This document shows, piece by piece, positions 11,601-24,900 of a stretch of DNA of 64,000 nt; within the stretch, counting starts at the first letter, position 1, and each line of letters starts with the position of its first letter. The stretch is from Chamaea fasciata (taxonomy: Eukaryota; Chordata; Aves; Passeriformes; Sylviidae), in assembly GCA_029207755.1 (NCBI GenBank), contig JARCOQ010000008.1:26339021-26403020 (forward strand), in the 5' to 3' direction. The notes beneath the pieces are model-generated. The model worked only from the letters and a program-made list of their open reading frames with translations, had not been told where the DNA came from and did no database searches. Both the position numbers and the translations under genes were made by a program.

Positions 11601-14600
11601 CTTACAGAGTCTGTGAAAATGGATGTGTATGACAGTTAAATTATGGAATATTCAAGTTTCTCACTGCATCTTTGAGATTTTTAGAAGGACTTCATTTTCA
11701 AGAAATGAGGCTGGAGGTCTTTAATTGATCTAAGGTAGTTAGCTGATGTTTAATTGATTTGGGGCTCTGGGTGAAAGCAAGGATGAAAGATGGGATGATC
11801 TTTAGTACAGAAAAGGAAAAAAAATCATCTTTTTAAATTCATTTACTAAGACATTTTTTGAAAAACCTCCTGATTTTTTATTCCAGTAGACAAAAAGTCC
11901 ACTTTTTTGGATTTTTTTTTCTCAATCTACAGTTTTTCAGCTTTTTCAATATAATTTCTTTGGATCCAAAGCCTCTCTTACTGTATTTGCATAAAACTGA
12001 CAGCAAGGATCACCTCACTTTAGTTGTAGTCTCAGAATTACTGAAATACAAAAAAAAAAGCAATAGTATGTCTCAGGAGAAGCAAAGTAAAACAGTAGGA
12101 AAATCTTGGCCAAATAGGTTGTCTTAGAGAAATTAATAACCCCAAAATTTGCTGCTAATTATGATTTCAAATGCAGAATATGTATTTATTTATAAAAATG
12201 AAAAAATCCTTTTTTGCTACCCAAGTCTCTTTAAAATACAGATTTGAAGTTATTTCAAAGTTGACACACTGTAACTGCTAAATTTGCCATATTTATCTGA
12301 AAAACAAAAAAGCAAATGTCTACAGTTTTTCATAGAAACCACTTCTTTCCATCACTTTCCCAACTGTTTTGGCTTTCCAGTTTCTTCAACGGTGTCAAGG
12401 AGAGCATAAATTTCTTTATTATTCCTGTAGTCACAGTTGATAAAAATCTGATCCAGCTGTCATCCTGCCCTACCTTAATTGCCTAAAGCTTTTTGTCTTG
12501 TCTTCCCCCTGCCAACCTCATTCTTCTGCAAAACTCTCTTGTGTGCAAGTCATAAGACAGAATACAGATAAACCCATCTTTGAGCACATTGAAGATGCTT
12601 GTTTAAAAGCAGTGTTATTCTTCTCTTTAGTTTAAAACATGACAAAATCAATTTTAAAGCTTCACATCTGAAAGTGATTTTGAAGTTCTGAACCCTTTAA
12701 GTGATGTGCAAATGGCAGAATCATATCACATTGCCAATCAGTTGCTTGCTGCTACAAACTCCATTTTCCATGCTGCTTCAAAAGCCTAGTATAATCAACA
12801 AGTAAGCCTTTAAAATGCAAATTAAACAAAGTGCACCTTTAGATTGAAACAAGAAATGACTCATTTTTTCACACACCAAGACCAGAAAAGTCTATTTAAT
12901 CACATCACTTAGAAAGTTGCACAAAGTTATTGGAGTATTTCAGAGGTCATTTTACCCAGATGCCCCAGTATTGAACCCCCTTTCTTTAATTTTTAAGACC
13001 TGTGATTATTTAATATAATTAAAATTTGCATGCTGTCCACACAGAACAGATTAGTGTTACAAGTGTCACAGAAGTGTTACAAGTATTCCCGTCAGACACA
13101 TTCTCCTTGCTTCAGAGAACATGGAAATGAAAAATCAAAAAACTAACAGCAGAATACCTGTCTTATGAAAAATATGGGAGGAAAAACTTTCTGGTCTACT
13201 CTAGAGAAGAAAGCAGAAAGGGAAGCCAAAGCCATCTTGCAATGTTCATAATACTGATAGTTGTGCTGAGGGAAAAGCAGGCAATTAAATCGAGCTTCTC
13301 CAAGCTGCCCTCCCCAGCTCCCCTGCCACCTCCCTCCATTACTGAGGGGGAAGTAAAATGTATTTATGCTTTCTAGGACAGAAAGGATTACCATTCCTGG
13401 AAAAGACAGTACTTCTTTTCCTTCATCACAGAAATGTGTTCAAATAGGTAACAATGCATTACCTTGCATGACCAGTATATTAAAAAAATCTCTTCTTGTT
13501 TTAAAGGCATGGAGGATTACAAGCCTGAAACCTTACCCAATAAACATTTAATTTACACTTAGTCCTAGAAAACTGCTTCTCATTCAATGTTGACATTGTA
13601 TAGTTTTTATTTCTCATTGCTAGGTCTGGTTATCCTTTCTAATTAAAACTGATACTGTTTCTTCACCTTCTGCTATCAGATGTTTTCCTACAGTTTAAAT
13701 AACTACCCCTGGTAATTTAAATTGCTCCTCAACTGCCTGTATAAATTTCCCTCTGCTTCCTTGAATTATTTCAGTGATCTTTTCCATAAGCCTTCTGCAA
13801 CTGCAAATACCAGAACTGGGTACTGTACAGAGAGAATTTTGAACCAAAGCTGTGTTGGGGTTTGTGTTTGTATCACAGAACATGTAAGACTGCTGGAATG
13901 TATAAAAAACAAGGGTGGAAATTAATTTTTGTCCAAATTGTATATGAACACTCAGGATACCTTTAAATTTTATGTTAATAGGTCAAAACTTATCTGGATC
14001 TCAAAGCTGGAAGCCTAATCCTGGATTACAGATTTACAGTGGAAATCTTTCTTCCCAGGATGCCTAACCCTTAACTCCTCCTTTCAAATGTGCTCTAGTG
14101 GCAAAAGTGCTACAGTCTTGTGACTACAGGAGCTGAAGTTCAGTGAACTTATTATGCTAAAAGCAAGTGCAAAACCAGGCTTAATGGAGCACTAGACAAA
14201 TTCAGTTGAATTAGGGTCTGGTATTTTGAGTCAGTGAAAATTAGGATGGAAATATGAGTAAGTCTGGATGTTTGTATTACAGATGCGCAGCAGTGAATTC
14301 ACAGAGTTGGGAACAAAGCAGCCATGAATAATTATGGCAGTTATGGAAAGTTTACTGAAGGCTCATTATTTCAGCGGCCTGGGATAACAGAAGGAGGGAA
14401 GTAAGCGAGCCTTGCACAGAACTAAGATGTGCTAACTGCTCATGAACTTAGCTCTACTAAACCAGTGCTGAGAAGTTTGACTTTTCAGTACTACCCAACA
14501 AGTGGTAAATTTTGCCATTTCTCTGCTATAAAGCTGAACTTGAAGACTTGTCACAGCCTCTTCTACACTTGAGATGATATCTTATTTCCTTTAAAAATAA

Positions 14601-15960
14601 GCCACATCCTATTATGTCACCAGTCTGACTTCTGGAATATAAAGACAAGGGAAAAATTGCAAAGACAGGACTGCTTGGAAATGATTATCCTCAAGAAAAA
14701 AATAGATCCTATTTTTTTACCAAGGTATCAGTATACTCATTACATTGAATTTTCATTTTCAAAAGAAGGGAAAGAAAAATATGAACAGCAGTGCATGTCA
14801 TGTGGCTCTTCCTCCTCACACCTGCTAAATGCTTTCTGCACATCAATGCCTACCCAGGAGAATGGCTGCCAACTCCCAATCTGTCCTGTGCGTGACCAGC
14901 CAGCAAGCAGGGTAGTTCTTAGCAAAATGCTAATATTTGTAGGAAGGAAAATTCCAGTGCTCCTTCAACAATTGCAAACAGTTTAAATCCATCCTAGCAG
15001 AGGTTCTCATACTCGATCCACTGAAAAATACCATTAGAAAATATTCATTTTGCAATCCATGGACTAAAACACATACCCCATCCATATGCTTTTTCTAACA
15101 CAAAACTTCTCTTGATACATAAAGCATACTAGAACCTGCCACCAAGGTTTCATCTCTTTCCATTGAGTATTTCTAGTTCAAGAGCCTTTCTAAATAGTGA
15201 TAAAGGTCAGCTTACAATGTCAATTTTTAATGCCTTATAAATAGTCATAGTCGATGATGCTGGAGCTGGTTTGGAAATGTTGGAGAAGCACAGAGCTTAG
15301 TTGAGGGATTTAACTGAATTATGAGAAAGAACTCTTAAGTCCAAAAATCCTGAAATAACACTTTTAAAAGATATCAAATAAACACTTTCAACCTCTTAGG
15401 AAAACACCTAGTTTAGTTTTAAAATAAGCTTGGAAAATCCTAATAAAAACTGGGAAATCACCTCAGGTTTGTTACAGTGGGGTCTCTTTGGACCCCCTTT
15501 AACAACATAGCTTGGGCAGCTACAGCTCCTTAGGGGGACCCTTTTGCAGAAGTACTAAAAGGAGCCTAAAGTGTTAACAAAGTGTCCTGCTTGGTGCTGT
15601 TTGCCTGTTTGAAGCAATCTTACAGGAGTTAAGAGCTCCCTGAAAGCAACAATACCCATGAGTTTAAAAAGCTACCATCTTAATTGTAGCTTGCTCTTCA
15701 TCACAGCATCTGAGTGAAAAAGGAGCCCAGGGGATTACAAACACAAAGTATAAAAGCATGTGTTTCTCTACGTGATCAATAGATTTAGTGATCCTCTTTC
15801 TTCATTCTGGACTGTACTACACAGAATACAGTGGATAAATAAAACAGTGAAGTGAACTGAATATTTCAGCTTGCTGGACAAGAGAGCGCCTGCATGTGTG
15901 TTTCTGCACACACATCTGAGAATTCTTTAATCTTGTGCCATCTTTGATAATGACTGAAAA
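8637..15960. other. Non-coding DNA, no gene seen
   Basis: No transposon or coding region is recognised. Minor structures: an AGTGTTACAAGT direct repeat at 13053-13064 and 13073-13084 (20-bp period), and a GGGGTC/GACCCC hairpin at 15479-15496. A C/T-rich patch near 10740-10830 has no recognised identity. Reported frames of up to about 110 codons lack domain signatures. Confidence 0.55.
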
Positions 15961-15992
15961 ATGTGAAAAATCAAAAATGTGAAAAATCAAAA
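15961..15992. repeat. 16-bp tandem duplication, two exact copies
   Basis: ATGTGAAAAATCAAAA occurs twice back to back (15961-15976 and 15977-15992). It is a short slippage-type duplication with no associated gene. Confidence 0.9.
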
Positions 15993-18900
15993 ATACGAGT
16001 TTTAGGTACTGGCCAGCAATCATTCAAAATTTGATGCTTTAAAAGTGTGAAATCATTCCTTCCATGAAGTGGACTAGTTTTTTTGTGTTCACATGGTGGA
16101 ACAACCTCTGCGTATTCCATAAAATAGAAACCAAAGTTTGGTTGTTTAGTGCTGTTAACAATTCCAGAATACCTCTCATGCTCCTAAGATCTTTTTTATT
16201 GGGACTGGATTTGAAATCCAAAGCCTGAATTTCTGCTTATCCCAGCAGGGTGATTTAAAACAACTCTTTAATTTGGAAGCTAGTGAGACAATACTTGGGA
16301 TTCTGCTGTCTAGCAGTTTTAGATTCAAACTACTTTTGCCTAAGTAGTTGGCTGAAGCTTTCCCAGAGTCTGTATTCTCTAACAGAAAAACATCTCAAGG
16401 CAAACTGGGGAAGACCCCTAAACAACCCCATATCACTGTGAAGTAGTCAATTTCTTTTCAGATTATCCTTAGCCATACTGTCATGTATTAAACATGCAAC
16501 CCACAGGAAGGAAAAAAGGAAGAAAGTTGACATTGTAGCAAAATCATCGTGAAATTATTATTTATTCTGTCAGATACAAATGATCTGTACTCTGAGAATT
16601 GTGCAAGGAACAAGATAAGGATGTAGTTGTAGAAGAGAGGTGCTTGTGACAGTATTTTTGGGTTTAGGAGTTAGTTATACCGGGAAAAAAATCAGAAGCA
16701 GAACAAGTGAGAGAGATTAAATTGCATAGATCCTTTACTGGAAATCACGACCCCTCACACTGCTCACAAAAGGAGAATCACATCTTCTCATCTATGACAT
16801 CTTCTGCTTACAGAAGTGAAAGCAGTAGTAGGTTTCCCACTGCTCTGAAATGCGAACAGTAGGAATGTGACTGCTTTGCTTCCCTAAATATTTGTTTCCT
16901 GATATTCCAGAGTTCTAAGGCAATTGGTTGTAGTAGTTGCCAAGCCACTCTCCATGATATTTGAAAAGTCATGACAGTCAGGTGAAGAGAGAATTCAAAT
17001 TGATCTAAATCTCCTCAACTGCAGCAGCAGTGGAGCTCTGATGGACTGCCTCATGCCAAGACATACTTTGTCTCATTTGATAGTAAATTATTCAACCTGT
17101 AATTAACTAGGAATGGGCACTGTTGACCACCTGCAGGAATTTCTTTGGGCTCAAGGTCACCATGCCTTTCTGAATTCACTGCCAGTTTGCTTCACAAAGA
17201 GGCAAAAGACCCTAAACCTGCAATGTTCAGACAACCTGCTGGCTGCTTACATGTATTCCCAGTAATTCTGGAGGGCAAATCATAAACTCTCATCATGCAA
17301 ATACGTCACTGAACAGTTGTACCACTTCAAGGGCATGCCTGTGCACAGTAATTCCATATGAGTGTCCACAAACTAGGTCTGGGTAAGCTGGGATCACTGC
17401 TTGGCTCTGCATTGCACTGTGTACATAGTGATTCTCTAGTTCAGGTGTGGCAACTGCATATTCTGTCTCTACTAATTCAATTCCCTGAATGCTGGCCAAG
17501 AGGGTTTCTGCCACAGAAGCAGTTACAGCAGTAACATGCAATCAATCATCTTGCTTTAAAATCCTGTAACTTTTTCTGCAGCTGTTTTGAACAGCTTCTC
17601 TACAATTACTAATCGGTCAATAAAAGAAAGGTCTATATTCATTGAAAACAGCACAGGAAGAATATTCAACACAGAGCCAGATGGATTATTATTTTTTTTT
17701 CCTTTCAAATATGTTGAGATGCCAAATATTGCCACTGTGTCATCTTCTCATTCAAACAAAAAATGTGAAGGAAAATAAGATATTTCAGAGATCTTATCTG
17801 ATGTGGTGATGAAAATACTGAGCAAAGTGGTACAGAAGCCTTTGAACATGAGGAAAAATGAGAGTTTGTGAAAGGGAGTTTTTATCTTGTCTCTGCAGTC
17901 AGGGAGAAAACAGACAACCTAAAAAAGGTAGGAAAGGCGCCAGGTTAAATCAGTTTCCCTTTCAAGGTAAAGCTTCCATTTTTTCACACATTCACAGGGA
18001 AAACTGCTTACAAGTGCGAGTACAAGATTTATGGTTAAGGAGCATCATTTGTATCATAGTGGGTGTAGGCTTGGAAAAGCAGGTATTTTTCATTCTAGAG
18101 GCATAATTATCAACCCCAAATAGAATAAAACTTGGCTCATTTTCACTAACTGATCTTTTTAATAACTTGGAGATTGCATAGGACAGCAAATACAGTAGGA
18201 TTATAAATGGAAATGGAAGCTCTGAATATGTGTATGAAGAGAAATGCTTGTAATATTTCAGTCTGCATCTCACATGGCACAGCATTCAGTTCTTGAGGCT
18301 AGCCTGTAACTTTGAGGTTTAGGACCTCTGTCACACCAGCTGAAGTCCCTCACCTTATTCATAGACATATTCCTGTATTACACAGTCTTCAGACAGCTTT
18401 ATGCATCACACAGTCTCCCTGAACTCAGAGGGCTTCAGGATGAAAAAATCCACACATTTCTATCAAATGGATTTAGCAGCTTCCCAGAACCACAGATTAA
18501 GACTGTATATTTTAAAGTGTTCTGAGACTAGTGATGCAGTTTTCTTTATGTGAACAATGTACCTAGGACAGTAACTTTTTATTAGATCTGTATGTAACTC
18601 GCAAATACTCATATTTATATTGCACATGATAATGTTTCGTATTATGCTATGAATATTTAGCATGCATAATAGACTTCTAAAGGGCTTGATGCAATCTTAA
18701 CATATTCCTATAAAACAAACAGAACAAAAAGGAAAGATACAGAAGAACAAATTTTGACCAATGGCATGCTCCATCCAGGAAAACACTTTAGCATCTGCTT
18801 TGTACCTTCTCTGGGGAGTCCTTCTATGCTTAAAATTAAGCAGCCTCTTAAATGCTTTACTGGATTAGCTCCCTAGAGCAAAAGCACAAAATTCTACTGT

Positions 18901-21900
18901 TCGTCACAATATTTCTGATTTAATAAGTCCCTGTGCTTTTGTCAATTGACATCTGAACATTAATGTTTTCCAAGTAGAGTTGTTGCTTGAGTGAATACGG
19001 GTAGTAAAAATCTGTAGTGTTGCACAAAGGTGATTGATTCCATCCTTTCACTCGCCAAAATACATTTTCTGAACCAAATTAATAGTGCAATTTAATTGTA
19101 AAGCAGCAGCTGTTACAGTATTCTTGAACGGTTTCTGAATGCAGTGTTAGAAGGAATTATAATTCCAAGGTCTTGAAAGACTATGCATATCTTTACATTC
19201 TCTCTCCCTCTCCATCTTTTTTCTTCTGTGGTCATTATTTTAATGAACAGGTTTAGCTAACACCTCGCAGGGAAGGTAGGCATTAACAGACCCAATTACT
19301 ATAATATCCACAGCTAATCAAGAGCTATGAAGTAGCTCAGCAGGGAGTCTAACTCATAGCCTAGGATTGATCTCTGCAGAATTTGTGTGTGGAAATGAAA
19401 TTATCAAATTCCTACCAAATACAGCTTAAGACCTTGGGAATATTTGCAGTGCTTTCTCTACTATCTCCCAATCTTCAAATCTTCTAAATTGAGATATTGG
19501 TCCAACACAGGAAAAAGATCCCAAAATAACAATAACTGAGACTAGGAATACCAATCCCCAAACAAAGAAGGCCTTTTTTCTTCTGGTTGTTTGCACTCTT
19601 TCAGTGACTGCAAGATCCACTACTAGGTGGTTACTGTATTGCCATGTTCTCTAAACAATAACTGATAATAGAAATATATTGTAGGGTTGGGTCAACTTTT
19701 GGTACAGATATTTATATATTTTCTTACTCTGATATGTGCGGCGTAAAAAAAAAAGCAAACCCATAAATTATACAATTTGAGCCAGAATAAAGAGCTGAGA
19801 CTAAAAGGATAGTTTAAATATACACTCCTAATTAATTTAGTAAATGTAATTAATTTAAACCAAATCCCAGAGCTTAATATTTTAATAATATTTTCTTAAT
19901 ATTTGCCTAAAGAAAGATTTGGCTACGAACTTCAGAATCTGATCTTCCTTCATTTTCTTTTTATTTTTTCTTCCTTTTTTTTCCACCATGTGACAACACT
20001 ACCATGTAAGCTTACTAATATAATGGGTAAAATAACAAATTTGTTACTTCTAAGTCATGTAAATATAGTAAAGATCACAGGCAAAAAAACTGTTTCATTT
20101 CATTTTACGTCTGAACTACAAGTTTAGTATAGAAATTGAAAGAAAAATTTAAGCTGCAGGAAAAGTTTTCTGAACACTTAAAGACATGAGATAATGTTAC
20201 AGGACAGCGAATTTTAAGAAAGAAAAAAAAAATATTTCTTCAAGGTTGAATTTCCCCTTAAGCTAAAGGCAGAACATTTGTTTTGAGGACTGCAATGCAG
20301 AATATGTCATGTTCCTTAAGAAGTGAGAAGAAAGAAAAAAGAGTTTTCCACATTGTTAGCAGATGAAAAGAAAACAAGCTATATGATGAGCCAATCCACG
20401 TTTGGGGTGAACCAATGTTAGCTTGCATGAAAGTGTCATTTTAGATAAAATAAGAGTTCAAGTCCACATCATTGCATTTAATTCAAGATAAAAGGATAAG
20501 CTTGGCAGCAGGGAAAAGTTCTGGCACAAATACTCCAACACATTCAACATTTCGGTCACTCCTACTGCCCTGAGGTGTCTGGCCAGAACAGCTACAATTG
20601 TGCTGTGAATTAGTTCAGTAGGCTGAACTTCTCAAAATTAACAAAGAAGTTCCCAAATCTTTAATTGTTAGTTGTTTACATCAAGTAAATACGTACATTG
20701 ACACTGATTTTTACCCTATAAAGAGTTCAGGTACTTCAGGTATGAAGCCTTCTATGAACACCTATTTATGAAAAAAAAGATCTCCCAGAGGTAATGAAAG
20801 CACAAAGGTTATCACTAGGATGCTGATCCTTTCACTTTGATAGGAAAATATGGAAAAATCTGAAAAAAAAACCAGTCTGGAAAGAAACGAAATTATTTCA
20901 CCTCAGTTACAGTTACCAGAGTACTTTTTTTCCTATGAAATAAATTACCTTCTGTTTAGGAACTGTATCTTGCACGAATTGCTTGTGTTTTGATGGGTTT
21001 TTAATTAATTTTTTTTCAGCATTACTATGTATATATATACAAATATTTCTAAGTACTTCTATATTTCTAAATATTTCAAATAAATATATATATTTCTAAG
21101 AGAAGGAAGGTGATTTTTTTTTTCTGACTTATGAAAACCTTATTTCAGAATTAGGCCATAGAAAATTATTCCTAAAAAATATTTTCTTTCCCTAGGTCAA
21201 AATACTTCTGACATCCTGCACATTCTATAGAACTTGTCAATCTAGACCTACTGGCTATTACAGTGATTTCAGAGGATGGTTCATTGTACCGAATAAGAGA
21301 GAAGAAAAAAAAAATTACCTCCATCAAAGTAGTTTTTTCTATCTACTTTCTAAAGTCATAAACTCATCAAAACCAAGCCTTTACTGACCAGCTTTATTTG
21401 CTTAGTACTACTGCACTAATTTTAAGCTCAGGGTATCTCACCAGTTTGCTTCTAAACATACAACAGTTCTTCAGTGGCTCATCTTCCCTTCTTAGGAAAA
21501 ATAAACAGCAATGTAGAATGAAAAAATATCTACAACAATGCTTATTTTATTTTAATTTTGTTTGCTTCTTATTAAAACAAATCATTTATCCTCTCTGTCA
21601 TCTTCCTGAGTTGTATAAAATACAATATAATCAATGAGTTATTTGAACAGGTCATCAAAGCAAGATTGAAATGACCAGGTCTCTCCACTCGCTCATGAAT
21701 ATTACCTCTTAATCTCCCAGGAGGAACCTATATCAGTCTTTTTGTTACACAGTATCATCATAAAGCATGTGACTAAGTCAAGATTGAGCTTTATATAATC
21801 CAACATCAGTTTACAAAAATACATCATAATATAAATTCATCTGTCAGCTACCAGATCTCAGTGGAGTTTGAACCAGCATGTCTGAACTCTGGAACTAGAG

Positions 21901-24900
21901 TAAAACACCTAAATATATACATAGATGTAGGTATATAATACATATACTAAAAAAAAAGAGATCATGATCTGCAGGTTGGTTTTTTTTTCAACATTGCACC
22001 TAAAATAGCAAGTACAGATGCACAAGAAATTGACATGAAGATATGTAAGAAAGTTAAAATATGTTTATTTCTAATTATTAACTTCTTATATATGAAATGT
22101 GATTGATTGTTAAGTTTTTCTTCAATGAGCAGGGTATATTTATTCATTTTTATTGCAACTGCCTCATTTCTCAGCAGCTTGTAAGGATTACTATCTCTTT
22201 CCGCAATAATCTGAAAAGATGTCATAAAAAAATAGAAAATGTTATCTTGACTTCAAAGATCTTAAACCTAAACAAAAAATGAAAAGGAGCAAAAAATTAT
22301 CTCTACACATGAATGCAACTACAATTACTTATTAGGTCTATACTTCTATAAATATTTTGTGAGTGCAATTTCTACTGAAGTCTGCCAAATTTCACTGAGC
22401 TTTAGGATTTAGCATTTTGGTTTATTAGGGGTGTGTGTCATTGGTAAGATTTCATCCATGCTCTGGGAAATTTTTAAGAAATCAATAAAGAATTTTAAAA
22501 AAAGATCATTTTTAAAAGCACAAATAATTGATAATTAATATCTGTGGAGTGTCAAAATGAGACTTAGAATCCAGATTCTTAACAGGGAATAGGCTCTGAA
22601 CTGAATACCTCTGGAAAATTCAACTACAAGTGTCAGAATAAAGCAAGAAAAGTTATTTTTGTGTTGTGAGTTCTGTCTGATTTCATTATTGATAGAATAC
22701 ACATGGCTATGTTTGATAATATGAAAGAGATAAATTATTGCTGAAGAGTGGATTACTTTCTGGTACACACACGAGCAGCAAAATGTTCTGAAACTGTACT
22801 GGGAACTGAAGATTATGTCGTGTATTCAGGCTAAAATATAAGTCTTGACTTATCAGGTGTCGAAAGTAAGAATTCTGGAAGAAAATGTGTAATTCAAACT
22901 TCAAACCATTGATTTGTTTTAGGATAGAACAGTAAACAGCAACTATTGCAAGCTGGACTGGAAAGAAACCATCAACAATAAGCAGAACTTTGCCACAGGA
23001 ATCACAACGTAATTTTAGTATAAAGGACAATTTATTAAATATATTTATGAAAAGCTAATAGGTAGCCAATAGATTTTAATTATCCTAAACCATATTCCCA
23101 ACAGATTTTATATGACTACACTTTGAAGAAAAAAGCTTTTGCATTTTACATCTTTGAAGAAAATGCAGTTAATTGTCAGTATTTTCAGCCCATACAGACA
23201 AGAACTGTATGAAGTCTAACTGAGGAAAACTATGCCAAAGCTATGTTACTGATACTTTTAAAACCATAACTGTTTCATAGAAACTGGTTTTAGTTAAAAA
23301 AACCAATCTTACAAACACATTTCACACAGTGTAATTTTTCCCATTGGTAAGAGTAGACAAAAAAGAGGTGATAAAGTTAGAAACACTTTTTATACCACTT
23401 TTTCATTGTTTATAGTGCTGAAAATCATGATGAGAAAAAGTACTAGTTTTATATAAACTACAGTGATATTAATGTAATTTCACACAGAAGGAAATTTTAC
23501 TCAGATGTTCAAAGACATGAGAAAATCATTCAAAATTATTTCAATCTCCCTGAGTTTTCTTCTCATTACTCCTTTTTTTCTCCCAGCCAATCAGCTCAAC
23601 TTCTAATAAAATACAGAGAAACACTCCCTGACTATAGAAAAGTGGGACCAGGTGGTGTTTCAAGTGAAACTGGAGATCAGTTTGCAAATTCCTCTAATTG
23701 CACATCAGTGCTTCAAAAATGACACAGCAGGGAACTAAGTACAAAGCTCACAGAAACACTATTTTTTTCCCCTCAGAAAACCCTACTGTGCTATGCCCTG
23801 TGGGGGACCCAGTCACCCTATTTAATTCAGTTTCTTGTCATGATCCATCGAAGAAAAACTTCAAAAACTCTCTTCTTGTTTTAAGGTAGGACTAACTAAG
23901 TTTAAATATACTTGAGTTTTAGAAGATTGTGTTTTCCTTGAATTACATCTTCAACCCTTCCTAGAAATTACTAAAAACCCTCAGACCTATGCCTGACCTT
24001 TCAGAACATAGTCCCAACTATAACATGTTCGGAGGTATTCTTCTAGAGGAATTTAAAGCAAGTAAAAGCCCTACTGTACACCAATACAATGACCAGTAAA
24101 GCCTTATGGGGATATTTGTGTTGAATATGGTTTCAAATAAGGTCATGTTTGAATGGGTACAGCTGGAAGGACAGTCTAAATGTAAATGTGGTATTGCTGG
24201 AATGCCAGCTCATGGATATATCTAACTGATTGGATTTTTACCCTATAGCCTGATGAGCCTGAAATGCTCATTTGGACATTGGGAGTCTTCTCAGTCTTCT
24301 CTGACTGAAATGTAAAGTGTTCACAATATATTTGGATGTGACACACAAGAAACAGCTAAGAATACAGACATTCCATGGACATACCTTTCTCTAAATAAAA
24401 AAGGACAAAGCAATGAGAAAACCTTAGAAGGATACACAAGGAATCCAGCAACTGGGGGAGAAAGAGCACTTCTCAAGGTTAGTCAGAGCAATGGTCTGAC
24501 AAAAGAAATCTCTGTCACCAAAATAAGGGGGAAGTCTGCTTGTTGCCAGCCTGTGGCTGGTATTTTAAAGGGTAAAGCAATAAAGAGCACACAAAGTGAC
24601 AGGGTCAGAGGACCATGAAGTCATATATATACATTTATGTGTTTGGGTTTATCAGCCTTGAAGACTCTGCAGCAAGGTAATTTTGCTTAAACTTTCTTGT
24701 GAGCAACAGCAGTCTGGCTCAGTTCTCAAAACTACCCCAGAGAAACTGCATGCAAATGATTAGTGAGAATACAAAACCTGGAATAAAAGTAGGTGCTAGC
24801 ATATTTCATGCAGACAGCCATCTCTGTTTCCCAGAAATACCAGCCTTCATTTGATAGACACAAATTTCCTGCTTTGTCCTTATATAAGACACTTTTATGT

